Part shown: piece by piece, positions 24,626-32,376 of the stretch | Layout: each line of letters starts with the position of its first letter | How positions within the stretch are numbered: position 1 is the stretch's first letter | NCBI GenBank assembly: GCA_001513045.1 | Contig: LFSB01000038.1 | Location: 1 to 42,050 of the forward strand | DNA from: Clostridiales bacterium DTU089 | Lineage (GTDB): Bacteria; Bacillota; Clostridia; Oscillospirales; Acutalibacteraceae | Direction: 5' to 3' | Length of the DNA stretch: 42,050 bases | Made by a program: the position numbers and the translations under genes | The notes under the pieces: model-generated | What the model saw: only the letters and a program-made list of their open reading frames with translations | Database searches by the model: none | What the model was told of the DNA's origin: nothing

Positions 24626-25876
24626 ATGTACAACGACATGTTTGATTCCGCAAAATTCATTTCGGCTTACGACCCCGAGATAGCCGAAGCAATTTCCCTT
24701 GAGCTCAAGCGCCAGCAGCGCAACATCGAGCTTATAGCCTCCGAGAATATCGTTTCTCCGGCGGTCATGGCGGCGATGGGCAGTGTGCTGACCAACAAAT
24801 ATGCAGAGGGCTACTCCGGAAAACGCTATTACGGCGGCTGCGAATGTGTCGATATTGCAGAAAACATAGCAATTGACCGCGCAAAGAAGCTTTTCGGCGC
24901 GGAATTCGTAAATGTTCAGCCCCATTCCGGCGCACAGGCAAATATCGCTGTATATTTTGCGCTTCTCAATCCCGGTGACACAGTGCTCGGAATGAGCCTC
25001 GCTCACGGCGGACACCTCACTCACGGCTCGCCTGTAAATATGTCGGGTAAATACTTCAACTTCGTACCCTACGGCATAAACGACGAAGGCTACATAGACT
25101 ATGACGCACTTGAGGCTCTTGCAAAGGAAGTAAAGCCGAAAATGATAGTCGCCGGAGCGTCCGCGTATCCGAGACTTATCGACTTTGAAAGAATGTCCGT
25201 CATAGCAAAAGAGGTCGGGGCATACTTCATGGTGGATATGGCTCATATTGCCGGACTTGTTGCCGCAGGTCTTCATCCCTCTCCCGTGCCCTATGCCGAC
25301 ATAGTCACCACAACCACTCACAAAACCCTCCGCGGCCCCCGCGGCGGTATGATACTCTGCAAGGAGGAGCTCGGCCCCGCCATTAACAAAGCCATCTTCC
25401 CCGGAACTCAGGGCGGACCCCTCATGCACACAATAGCCGCAAAGGCGGTCTGCTTCGGAGAGGCTCTCAAGCCCGAATTCAAGGTGTACTGTCAGAACAT
25501 TCTTGACAACTGCCAGGCACTCGCTTCGGGACTTACCTCAAGAGGCATCGACCTTGTATCCGGCGGCAGCGACAACCACCTTATGCTTGTTGACCTGCGC
25601 AGCGTAGGTGTTACCGGCAAGGAGCTTGAGCACAGGCTCGATGAGGTTTACATCACCGCAAACAAAAACGCCGTCCCCAACGACCCCGAAAAGCCCTTTG
25701 TTACCAGCGGTCTGCGTCTGGGCACCCCCGCAGTAACCACCAGAGGCTTCACAACAGAGGATATGGGGCGCGTTGCCGAGTTCATATATCTTGCCGCTAC
25801 CGATTTCGACAGCAAGGCAGATTATATAAGAGAAGGCGTATGTGAAATTTGTGACAAGCATCCGCTTTATAAATAA
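24626..25876 (+). CDS. glyA: Serine hydroxymethyltransferase
   Basis: A 416-residue PLP enzyme interconverting serine and glycine with transfer of a one-carbon unit to tetrahydrofolate. [14 protein letters not shown] and [15 protein letters not shown] at the N-terminus are family signatures. The PLP lysine is Lys233 in [27 protein letters not shown] contains the PLP-ring Asp/His region. Length is standard. AGAGAGG precedes the ATG. There is no room upstream for a riboswitch within the 30-nt gap, so control must come from the promoter at 23822 or readthrough. Assignment is firm. Confidence 0.97.
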   Translation: MYNDMFDSAKFISAYDPEIAEAISLELKRQQRNIELIASENIVSPAVMAAMGSVLTNKYAEGYSGKRYYGGCECVDIAENIAIDRAKKLFGAEFVNVQPHSGAQANIAVYFALLNPGDTVLGMSLAHGGHLTHGSPVNMSGKYFNFVPYGINDEGYIDYDALEALAKEVKPKMIVAGASAYPRLIDFERMSVIAKEVGAYFMVDMAHIAGLVAAGLHPSPVPYADIVTTTTHKTLRGPRGGMILCKEELGPAINKAIFPGTQGGPLMHTIAAKAVCFGEALKPEFKVYCQNILDNCQALASGLTSRGIDLVSGGSDNHLMLVDLRSVGVTGKELEHRLDEVYITANKNAVPNDPEKPFVTSGLRLGTPAVTTRGFTTEDMGRVAEFIYLAATDFDSKADYIREGVCEICDKHPLYK

Positions 25877-25893
25877 GTAAGGAAGCAAAGCTT

Positions 25894-27180
25894 ATGAAAA
25901 AAAATTCTACCGCGATTACCGCAATAATAGTTGTTATCGCCCTTATCGCGTCGGCAGGCGCACTCTGGGCGGGAGGTGCTTTTTCCTCGGAAAAGAAACC
26001 TGCGGCTCCCACCACCACAGCGGCTCCGGTGTCCGACAGCAAGGACTCGCCGCTTCCGTCGGCCTCGGCAAAAACAGAAAAAGCCGCCCTTCCCATGCTT
26101 TCAACCGGGCTCGGCAATCTCTTTTACACCTGCACCAATGACGGGGTTGTGGCGTTTTACGGTTACAGCGACGGCGTGTTTACCGCTGTTGACGGCGCAA
26201 AGACCACCGATGTCTCGTTGACGGTCAATTCCTCCACCGTATCGGCAAAAATTTACTATATCAATTACGAGGGGAAAACCATAGGCTACGGACTTTACAC
26301 CTCGCAGACAGCAGAACCCGTTTACGGCTATGAATACGCGTTCTTCAAGCTGTGCGACCTTCCGCAGGGCTATTCGGCATCCGGAAATTATCTGCTGATG
26401 TTTGACTCAAACAAGGCGGACTTCAACTCCGAAAACAAGCGCTACGGAGAATGCTTCCTGTATAATCTTTCAACCGGAAAGGCATCCTTTGCCTTCAAGC
26501 AGAACAACCGTTCCTTCGACCTGCGCGGACTTTACAGAGCCGACTTCACCGTGCTTACAAATGAAGCAATTGCGGCATCCGGCAGCACGTTCTACTTCCT
26601 GTCGGGCAGATTTTACGATTTTACCGATGCAAAGCTCGGGGATTTGTGCGACGTATACGCACGCTCCGGCAGCAGCGACACACGTTACATCACCGGCGTA
26701 CTCGGACAGTATATCAAGAGTGTTAACGGCGGAATTCTTGTTATCAAGCCCTGCTCGGGCGGCTTTGAAACCCTGCTTTACAAGGGCTCCTCAAGCGAAA
26801 GCACCAAAAAATATACCGGCGACTACTATGCGGACTACATCCGCAGCGGAGACTACCTTGTGTCGGTTAAAAACGGGAAAATTTATAACCTCGTCACCGG
26901 AGAAGAAAAAGCCCTCGGAATATCCGATGCAAACTTCGTTCCGGAGGTTGCCTGTGTAACGGCAGACGGCTCGGCGGCTTTTGTACGCGGATATGTAAGA
27001 AGCGGTGACAGCTTCACCGACAAGGCACTGGTATACAGCGCGGGAACGGCAAAAATTTATGCCGATGAACGGTTTAAGAACGCTTCAAACCCCTCCTTCC
27101 TCCCCGACGGAAAGCTGATTTACTGGTATCCCGTTGAAAATACAGCCACTCCCTACGCCTACGATATCGTAACCTTATAA
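25894..27180 (+). CDS. Exported protein of unknown function
   Basis: A 428-residue protein that I do not recognise. Residues 7-29 form one hydrophobic segment (signal peptide or N-terminal anchor). A Ser/Thr/Pro/Ala-rich linker (about 34-65) follows, then about 360 residues rich in Tyr, Gly, Ser and short beta strands. The pattern of repeating strand-turn units (for example NKRYGECFLYNLSTGKASF) resembles a beta-propeller or similar beta-sheet domain, but no named repeat can be shown. AAGGAAG lies 7-10 nt before the ATG, and it starts 17 nt after glyA. A terminator follows. It is presumably a surface protein; no function is proposed. Confidence 0.72.
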   Translation: MKKNSTAITAIIVVIALIASAGALWAGGAFSSEKKPAAPTTTAAPVSDSKDSPLPSASAKTEKAALPMLSTGLGNLFYTCTNDGVVAFYGYSDGVFTAVDGAKTTDVSLTVNSSTVSAKIYYINYEGKTIGYGLYTSQTAEPVYGYEYAFFKLCDLPQGYSASGNYLLMFDSNKADFNSENKRYGECFLYNLSTGKASFAFKQNNRSFDLRGLYRADFTVLTNEAIAASGSTFYFLSGRFYDFTDAKLGDLCDVYARSGSSDTRYITGVLGQYIKSVNGGILVIKPCSGGFETLLYKGSSSESTKKYTGDYYADYIRSGDYLVSVKNGKIYNLVTGEEKALGISDANFVPEVACVTADGSAAFVRGYVRSGDSFTDKALVYSAGTAKIYADERFKNASNPSFLPDGKLIYWYPVENTATPYAYDIVTL

Positions 27181-27214
27181 AGCTCAGAGCACATATTCTT
27201 AATAATCATATATT

Positions 27215-27254
27215 CAGCGACTTGTTTTTCTTGACAAGCCGCTGTTTTTGTTTT
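27215..27254 (+). terminator. Intrinsic terminator after the exported protein gene
   Basis: CAGCG-A-CTTGT (27215-27225) pairs with ACAAG-C-CGCTG (27234-27244), one mismatch and an 8-nt loop, followed by TTTTTGTTTT. It overlaps a TTGACA sequence at 27231-27236. Confidence 0.7.
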
Positions 27255-27259
27255 ACGAT
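27231..27259 (+). promoter_or_regulatory. Possible promoter of the beta-helix gene, embedded in the terminator
   Basis: Perfect TTGACA (27231-27236), a 17-nt spacer and TACGAT (27254-27259, four of six). The -35 lies in the terminator loop and right arm. The remaining 27260-27368 holds a roughly 100-nt leader with no convincing gene; a small ATG frame from 27269 overlaps the next gene out of frame and is not supported. Confidence 0.35.
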
Positions 27260-27368
27260 TAATATACTATGACAGCACAGCAAAAAATCAATATGAAAGG
27301 TAAAGATACCAAGGCGCAGGGTGTGTTTTGTGCCTCCTGTGTATGCTTTGTATCGCATGGTGAATGTT

Positions 27369-29513
27369 ATGTCGGGAATCATGAAGGTAATCGCAACATT
27401 TATGGCTTTTCTTTCCGTACTTTTCAGCGCTTTCTCTCCGGAAGAACCTGTGTTTCCGCAGACCCGCGTGCGCGAAAAGACAACATTTGACGAAGGAGTG
27501 TTAATTTTGAACAGCCACGATATCATCGTTTCCCCCTCGGGCGATGACAAAAACCCCGGAACTCCGGAAGCTCCCCTGAGGACTCCCGAAGCGGCAAAGG
27601 AAAAGGCAAAAGCACTCAAAAACGCGGACTGCGGTCACATTACGGTGTGGTTCAGAGAGGGCGTATACCGGCTTTCGGACACACTTGTGTTTACCGAGGA
27701 GGATTTGTCTGATGTTACATATCGCTCATATCCCAACGAGCGGGTTGCGTTCTCCGGCGCAAGGGAAATCTCCGGCTGGACACGCACAAGCGTAAACGGG
27801 GTAAGCGCGTTTGTAACCGACTGTGACACCTCCTCGCCGGACGGTTATTTCAACGCTCTGTATAACGGCGAGGTCAGGCTCCGCCGCCCCGTATATCCTA
27901 AAACGGGTGAATTTTCTGTTGTTCAGGCGCTTGATTCTGATGCTCTCAGTGCAGATACCTCCGGTTATTTTAAGCTTCACGCGGCATTTTACGCAAATCC
28001 CGCCGACATAATGAGCTTTAAAAATCTCAACGATGTTGATGTGCGCATTCTTCATTTCTGGAATGACGAGCTGCTGCCCATAGCCCATCTTGATACGCAA
28101 AACGGACGCATTGAAATGCAAAAGCCGGCAAGCATGACGATATGCGAGGCAGACCGGTTCTTCTTTGAAAATGTGTTTGAGGCGCTGTGCGAGCCGGGCG
28201 AATGGTATCTTGACCGCACCGACAAAAAGCTTTATTACATCCCCTTTGCGGGCGAAACACCCGAAGAAACCGTGCTGTACGCCGGAATAACGGAACAGAT
28301 AATAACTCTTGACGGCTGCAACAACATAAACTTTGAAGGCATCGGCTTTTGTGACACCGCATGGGACATACATTCCGGAGAACATTTTCCCTCCTACCGC
28401 ACCGACGCAAACGAGCAACTGCTGCAAAACATAAAATATTCACCGAATGCTCCTCAGGCGTGTTATGATTCACCGTGTGCTATAACCCTTACAAAATGTA
28501 AAAATATCAGCTTTGTTAACTGCTCCTTTGAGCGGATAGGCTCCTCGGCTCTGATGTTCGGTCCTGGCTGTGAAAGCTGCTGTGCGCGCACCTGCGAATT
28601 CGACAATATCGGCGGAAACGCCGTATATATCAAGGGCGTAAACGATAAGACCTCCGCGGATATTACCCATGATATCGTTGTCACGGACTGCCATATAAAA
28701 ACATACGGCAGGATTTTCAACAACGCAATCGGCGTACTTCTTATCCATGCGTACAACTGTGAAATATCACAAAATGAAATCCACGACGGCTTTTATACTG
28801 CCATATCCTCCGGCTGGGTGTGGGGCTACAGCGAAAATATCACCGATAATATTAAAATACAAAACAATCTTATTTATGATATCGGTCAGGGCTGGCTTGC
28901 GGACATGGGCGGAATCTACACCCTGGGAATACAGCCGAACTCTGTCATAAGCGGAAACGTTATTCACAACGTGGGCTGCTATGCAGGCTCAAGCGGCTAC
29001 GGCGGCTGGGGTATATACCTTGATGAAGGCTCAAGCCGCATAACTGTTGAAAACAATCTTGCCTACAACTGCTCCTCACAGGGCTTTCATCAGCACTACG
29101 GCGAGGATAACCTGATTCGCAATAACATTTTTGCCCTCAACGGCGACGGCCAGTTCCGTATAACCCGCCTTGAGGAGCACAATTCGTTATTCCTCTATTC
29201 CAACATTTTTGTTTCGGATGATACTCCTATTTATTTAAGCCTTGTTGAAAACAAATTCACCGATGACAAAAACCTTTATTGGGATTACAATCGCGGAAAA
29301 AAGGTGTTTTCCTGTAAGGACGATGTCAACTCCGAGAAAATTTCAAAATCGGCAGCAGAGCGCATGGGATACTACAATAACGGTGTATTTGCCGACCCGA
29401 TGTTTAAGGATGCCGAAAACGGTGATTTTACGCTTGCCGTCAACAGCCCCGCATACAGCACCGGCTTTAAATCATGGGACTATTCCGCAGCCGGAACACT
29501 CACACAATTTTAA
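27369..29513 (+). CDS. Secreted right-handed parallel beta-helix protein
   Basis: A 714-residue protein with a hydrophobic export signal in its first about 23 residues (KVIATFMAFLSVLFSAFS). IIVSPSGDDKNPGTPEAP and GGVYRLSDTL-like sequences (here REGVYRLSDTLVF) mark the start of a pectate-lyase-type beta-helix domain. Repeated turns such as NISFVNCSF, GNAVYIKG and ITVENNLAYN continue through residue about 640. Such proteins usually bind or cleave plant or host polysaccharides; the active residues cannot be assigned. The start is uncertain: ATG at 27369 has GGTGA 5 nt upstream; GTG at 27321 and ATGs at 27357 and 27381 are alternatives. Likely on its own transcript, with a terminator downstream. 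Confidence 0.8.
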   Translation: MSGIMKVIATFMAFLSVLFSAFSPEEPVFPQTRVREKTTFDEGVLILNSHDIIVSPSGDDKNPGTPEAPLRTPEAAKEKAKALKNADCGHITVWFREGVYRLSDTLVFTEEDLSDVTYRSYPNERVAFSGAREISGWTRTSVNGVSAFVTDCDTSSPDGYFNALYNGEVRLRRPVYPKTGEFSVVQALDSDALSADTSGYFKLHAAFYANPADIMSFKNLNDVDVRILHFWNDELLPIAHLDTQNGRIEMQKPASMTICEADRFFFENVFEALCEPGEWYLDRTDKKLYYIPFAGETPEETVLYAGITEQIITLDGCNNINFEGIGFCDTAWDIHSGEHFPSYRTDANEQLLQNIKYSPNAPQACYDSPCAITLTKCKNISFVNCSFERIGSSALMFGPGCESCCARTCEFDNIGGNAVYIKGVNDKTSADITHDIVVTDCHIKTYGRIFNNAIGVLLIHAYNCEISQNEIHDGFYTAISSGWVWGYSENITDNIKIQNNLIYDIGQGWLADMGGIYTLGIQPNSVISGNVIHNVGCYAGSSGYGGWGIYLDEGSSRITVENNLAYNCSSQGFHQHYGEDNLIRNNIFALNGDGQFRITRLEEHNSLFLYSNIFVSDDTPIYLSLVENKFTDDKNLYWDYNRGKKVFSCKDDVNSEKISKSAAERMGYYNNGVFADPMFKDAENGDFTLAVNSPAYSTGFKSWDYSAAGTLTQF

Positions 29514-29530
29514 AATCCCCAAAAAGATTA

Positions 29531-29562
29531 AAGGCGGGCTGCGTTTGCAGTCCGCCTTTTGT
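29531..29562. terminator. Terminator between convergent beta-helix and rubrerythrin genes
   Basis: AAGGCGGGCTGC (29531-29542), loop GTTT, GCAGTCCGCCTT (29547-29558), with one G-T pair. T-rich tails are TTGTGCTTT on the plus strand and TAATCTTTTT on the minus strand. Confidence 0.75.
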
Positions 29563-29579
29563 GCTTTACGCGCTGTAAA

Positions 29580-30122
29580 TCAATAATTCTCCGCCTTTAT
29601 CTGGAAATATGCCTGCGGATGCTCGCATACGGGGCAGATGTTGGGCGCCTTTTTGCCGACAACGATGTGTCCGCAGTTCGAGCACTGCCAAATAACATCT
29701 CCGTCCTTCGAGAAAACGACCTCGCCCTCAACATTGGCAAGCAGCTTGCGGTATCTCTCCTCGTGCTCCTTCTCAATCTTGCCGACGTTTTCAAAGAGAT
29801 AGGCTATTCTCGTAAAGCCCTCTGCTCTTGCGTCCTCGGCAAACTTCGCATACATGTCTGTCCACTCGTAATTTTCACCGTCCGCTGCATCCTTGAGGTT
29901 GGTTGCCGTGTCGGGAACAGCGCCGTCATGAAGCAGCTTAAACCAGATTTTCGCATGCTCCTTCTCATTGCCGGCGGTTTCTTCAAAAAGCTCCGCTATC
30001 TGAACAAAGCCGTCTTTTCTTGCCTTCGACGCGTAATAGGTGTACTTGTTTCTCGCCTGAGATTCGCCTGCAAATGCCGCCATAAGGTTGGCTTCGGTTT
30101 TTGTTCCTTTAAGATTGCTCAT
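29580..30122 (-). CDS. rbr: Rubrerythrin
   Basis: A 180-residue non-haem diiron peroxidase that reduces H2O2 to water in anaerobes. The ferritin-like domain shows [12 protein letters not shown] (Glu20), [11 protein letters not shown] and IEKEHEERY, the carboxylate/His ligands of the diiron site. The C-terminal rubredoxin-like domain holds CSNCGHI and CPVCEHP, the four cysteines for one iron. Length is normal. It starts with AGAGG upstream and lies 21 nt after perR, so it is probably expressed with, and controlled by, that regulator. Assignment is firm. Confidence 0.96.
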   Translation of the reverse strand: MSNLKGTKTEANLMAAFAGESQARNKYTYYASKARKDGFVQIAELFEETAGNEKEHAKIWFKLLHDGAVPDTATNLKDAADGENYEWTDMYAKFAEDARAEGFTRIAYLFENVGKIEKEHEERYRKLLANVEGEVVFSKDGDVIWQCSNCGHIVVGKKAPNICPVCEHPQAYFQIKAENY

Positions 30123-30143
30123 TTTTGTTACCTCTTTCTATTT

Positions 30144-30527
30144 TTATTGTTTTTTCAAGCATTCCGGACATAGTCCTGTATATATAACATAACAGCCGTC
30201 AATGCGAAACCCGTTTCGGCTGCCGATGCCGTTTGAAAGCGGAGCCGAGATGTCGGAATCGACATCAAAAACCCTGCTGCACCCATGGCAGACCATGTGA
30301 TAATGCGGACGCGTTGTCTGGTCGACATGGTCGGCTGCGTTGGGTACCTCAACGCGCAGCAGCTGACCGTTCTGGCAAAGGATGTTGATGTTGCGGTATA
30401 CGGTGCTGCGGCTGATGCTCGGATATCTTTCGGATAGATAGTCATAAACCTGTTCGGGGGTGGGATGATTTTTTAAAGAGCATACCGCGTCAAGCACCAG
30501 CTCGCGCTGCAGAGTGTTTCTTTGCAT
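30144..30527 (-). CDS. perR: Fur-family peroxide-responsive repressor, PerR-type
   Basis: A 127-residue Fur-family regulator. The winged helix includes HPTPEQVYDYLSE and SRSTVYRNINIL. Structural zinc cysteines are CHGC and CPEC. Aligning its HYH-MVC-HGC segment with B. subtilis PerR puts Asp at the position of Asp85, His/His at His91/93 and Asp at the position of Asp104. His in NHPTP matches His37. These are the metal-oxidation ligands; Asp rather than Glu at position 104 favours PerR over Fur. The N-terminus is short compared with B. subtilis PerR. AAGGAGG gives a strong start, and its promoter carries a perfect palindrome. Function by inference; close to certain at family level. Confidence 0.9.
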   Translation of the reverse strand: MQRNTLQRELVLDAVCSLKNHPTPEQVYDYLSERYPSISRSTVYRNINILCQNGQLLRVEVPNAADHVDQTTRPHYHMVCHGCSRVFDVDSDISAPLSNGIGSRNGFRIDGCYVIYTGLCPECLKKQ

Positions 30528-30559
30528 ATTCCCGCCTCCTTCTTGTTAGTAACTTGTTT

Positions 30560-30596
30560 CAATTAGGATTATATCCTAATTGTTTGAAAATGTCAA
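30560..30596 (-). promoter_or_regulatory. perR-rbr promoter with perfect operator palindrome
   Basis: On the minus strand TTGACA (30591-30596), a 17-nt spacer and TATAAT (30568-30573) form a consensus sigma-A promoter. CAATTAGGAT, TAT, ATCCTAATTG (30560-30582, plus strand) is a 10-3-10 perfect palindrome covering the -10, in the place of a PerR/Fur box. Autoregulation is inferred. Confidence 0.8.
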
Positions 30597-30632
30597 CAGT
30601 TTTTTAAATTTTTTCTTAAACTTCTCCTCATG

Positions 30633-30661
30633 TTGCTTTTTAGCGTAAAACCGATTATAAT
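30633..30661 (+). promoter_or_regulatory. Sigma-A promoter of the small membrane protein gene
   Basis: TTGCTT (30633-30638), a 17-nt spacer and a perfect TATAAT (30656-30661), about 70 nt before the ATG at 30732. Confidence 0.65.
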
Positions 30662-30731
30662 ATATATTATTGTATACCATGTTGCGCAAAATATCTCTGT
30701 ATGAGCTTCTTTGAAAGGAACTGTAGCTGTT

Positions 30732-31271
30732 ATGAAAAAATGCGCCCTGCTTTATTACGGCTTTCATATAATTGCCTCGCTGTTTTATATTTTTACAACA
30801 AACGCTGTTTTTGAAGTCCTTATGGATTATTTTGACGGCTTCCCCTTTTTGCTCGCTGCCTCGGTCTGGATATTGTCCGCTCCTGCGCTGTATCTGCTTT
30901 TCGGAAGGCTTTCCGGCAGATTTTTCCTTAAATGTCCGGACTTTAAAAAGCTGTTGGCGTCCATGTCTATTTTGCTTTTCGGAATATATGTAATTATCGG
31001 CATTTTCGCACTCATCTCCGATTCCTCACACGGAACCGATTATTATATGTTCTTTAACTTTCCGTTTTATCTTGTAACAACTATGTTTTATACCGACTCC
31101 TCTGTTCTGATAAACATATCAAGCATTATTATATGTGCGTTCCCCGCGCTGTTTGTTTACCTCGGAATTCTTCTGTACTCCAGAAAGCACAAGGATGACC
31201 CTGTTGTAATTGAAATGCCTCTTATTGTTGTTCAGCCTGAGAAGACCGACAAAGAGGACGATGAATATTGA
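30732..31271 (+). CDS. Small polytopic membrane protein of unknown function
   Basis: A 179-residue protein with four predicted membrane helices (about residues 6-24, 35-55, 73-93 and 122-148) and a charged cytoplasmic tail ending EKTDKEDDEY. I do not recognise the family. The start is ATG at 30732 with AAAGGA 12 nt upstream; an in-frame TTG at 30711 overlaps that site. It has its own consensus promoter. Its transcript would end at the parS-containing hairpin 24 nt after the stop codon. Confidence 0.72.
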   Translation: MKKCALLYYGFHIIASLFYIFTTNAVFEVLMDYFDGFPFLLAASVWILSAPALYLLFGRLSGRFFLKCPDFKKLLASMSILLFGIYVIIGIFALISDSSHGTDYYMFFNFPFYLVTTMFYTDSSVLINISSIIICAFPALFVYLGILLYSRKHKDDPVVIEMPLIVVQPEKTDKEDDEY

Positions 31272-31294
31272 TTCTTCTCTTGCGCCCAATCGCT

Positions 31295-31330
31295 CCGGAT
31301 GTTTCACGTGAAACATCCGGTTTTGTTTTT
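31295..31330 (+). terminator. parS-containing intrinsic terminator (plus strand)
   Basis: A 26-bp perfect palindrome (31295-31320, CCGGA arms around the parS core) is followed at once by TTTTGTTTTT. It lies 24 nt after the stop of the plus-strand membrane protein gene and is its only candidate terminator. Confidence 0.75.
31300..31315. other. parS site 1 (ParB/Spo0J binding site)
   Basis: TGTTTCACGTGAAACA is an exact match to the consensus parS of Firmicutes and most bacteria. It would nucleate ParB spreading and SMC loading near the origin, which is about 10 kb away. Neither parA nor parB is in the window. Confidence 0.92.
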
Positions 31331-31345
31331 CAAGCTCGTATCCGG

Positions 31346-31390
31346 ATAAAAAGAAACCGACCCAATGTTTCACGTGAAACATTGGGTCGG
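31346..31390 (-). terminator. parS-containing intrinsic terminator (minus strand)
   Basis: A 34-bp perfect palindrome (31357-31390, CCGACCCAA arms around the parS core) is followed on the minus strand by TTTCTTTTTATC. It lies 18 nt after the stop of the PrsA-like lipoprotein gene, which reads into it. Confidence 0.75.
31366..31381. other. parS site 2 (ParB/Spo0J binding site)
   Basis: A second exact TGTTTCACGTGAAACA, 66 bp from the first centre to centre. Both lie in the 137-bp gap between convergent genes. The frame reading MFHVKH across them is a by-product of the parS sequence, not a gene. Confidence 0.92.
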
Positions 31391-31408
31391 AGCTATATGT
31401 AACATCAA

Positions 31409-32365
31409 CTATTTACTGTTATCACTTTTCAGCTGCTTGAAAAGCGCAGCTGCGCGTTCTTCATCAAACTCAATCGTTCTGCCGTCCGCAAAATCAGAAA
31501 GCGCCTTTTCAAAATCCTGTGAATACATGGAGTATAAAACCGCGTCGCGGTTCTTTTCATAAAAATCAGGATGGTTTTCAATAATTGATTCTCTGTATAC
31601 AAGATACAGCGTATCGTCAAGCTCAAATGAAACCGCCTTGCCCTCCTCACAGCTTTTTATAAGATTAAAAAATCCCTCCGGATAGCCCGTGCTTCCGGCA
31701 GATATATAACTCACCTGCTGTGAAAAATCGGCATAGGCAAGCGCTTCGCTTGCCTGCTCCATGGTCATGTCCGTTCCGATGCGCTCCGCCGTATCGGCAA
31801 AGCTTTGGGTCAGTTCATCTGTTCTTTCGTCTGAAAATGCCGCTCTGGTTCCGTTTTCAACAGTAAACAAGGGCGCGTTGATGATAAGAACCGCGGCAAA
31901 GCTGTCATTAAACGCAGCCGCAAGCGCATCCGCAGAGGTAACTGAGCGAACCCCCGTTTCCCCGTAATATGCACGTAAAACGGCATTTTTAAAAAAATCG
32001 GCACGTTTTATTGAATACAGCTCTTGCTTGGAAACCCCTATTCCGGTGTAATATTCGCCGTAAAGCTTCCACACACTGTTGACCTGAGAGGACAACTCTG
32101 CTTTTTCATTAACTCCCAGAGAAAGCGCGTTAGACGCAAAAAGCGAATTTATATTATTATACTCAAGCGCAGCCTGCTTTGCCGAGGAAACGGCGTCCGC
32201 CTCCTTGTTCTGAACAAGTGCGGTGTCGAGAAAATACAAAAACTCACCGTCGGTTATGTGTGACGAATCCACAGAGAGAACAAACGCCTGCCCGAACGAG
32301 CAGGCGTTGAAAAACACCGTTATAAGCAGCAAAACCGCTGTAATTGCAACACTTTTTTTAAGCAT
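31409..32365 (-). CDS. Lipoprotein resembling PrsA/SurA-type foldase
   Basis: A 318-residue exported protein with an N-terminal hydrophobic signal and Cys22 in FFNACSFG, a loose lipobox (Ala at -1, Asn at -2). A helical N-domain about 40-140 and a parvulin-region-like part (about 180-290) resemble PrsA/SurA foldases. However, I do not see the catalytic parvulin pattern clearly, so peptidyl-prolyl isomerase activity is uncertain. Start: ATG at 32365 with GAAAGGA 7 nt upstream; it begins 11 nt after the LCP stop. It ends the run of minus-strand genes that leaves the origin and terminates at the parS hairpin. Possible role in folding exported proteins. Confidence 0.65.
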   Translation of the reverse strand: MLKKSVAITAVLLLITVFFNACSFGQAFVLSVDSSHITDGEFLYFLDTALVQNKEADAVSSAKQAALEYNNINSLFASNALSLGVNEKAELSSQVNSVWKLYGEYYTGIGVSKQELYSIKRADFFKNAVLRAYYGETGVRSVTSADALAAAFNDSFAAVLIINAPLFTVENGTRAAFSDERTDELTQSFADTAERIGTDMTMEQASEALAYADFSQQVSYISAGSTGYPEGFFNLIKSCEEGKAVSFELDDTLYLVYRESIIENHPDFYEKNRDAVLYSMYSQDFEKALSDFADGRTIEFDEERAAALFKQLKSDNSK

Positions 32366-32376
32366 TGTGATTCCTT

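Noticed and set aside
27269-27490. Small plus-strand frame starting MTAQQKIN before the beta-helix gene
   Set aside because: No ribosome binding site, and most of it overlaps the start of the beta-helix gene out of frame.
31119-31382. Minus-strand frame beginning MFHVKH and repeating it
   Set aside because: MFHVKH is just the parS sequence read in frame; the frame spans two parS hairpins and the antisense of the membrane protein gene.
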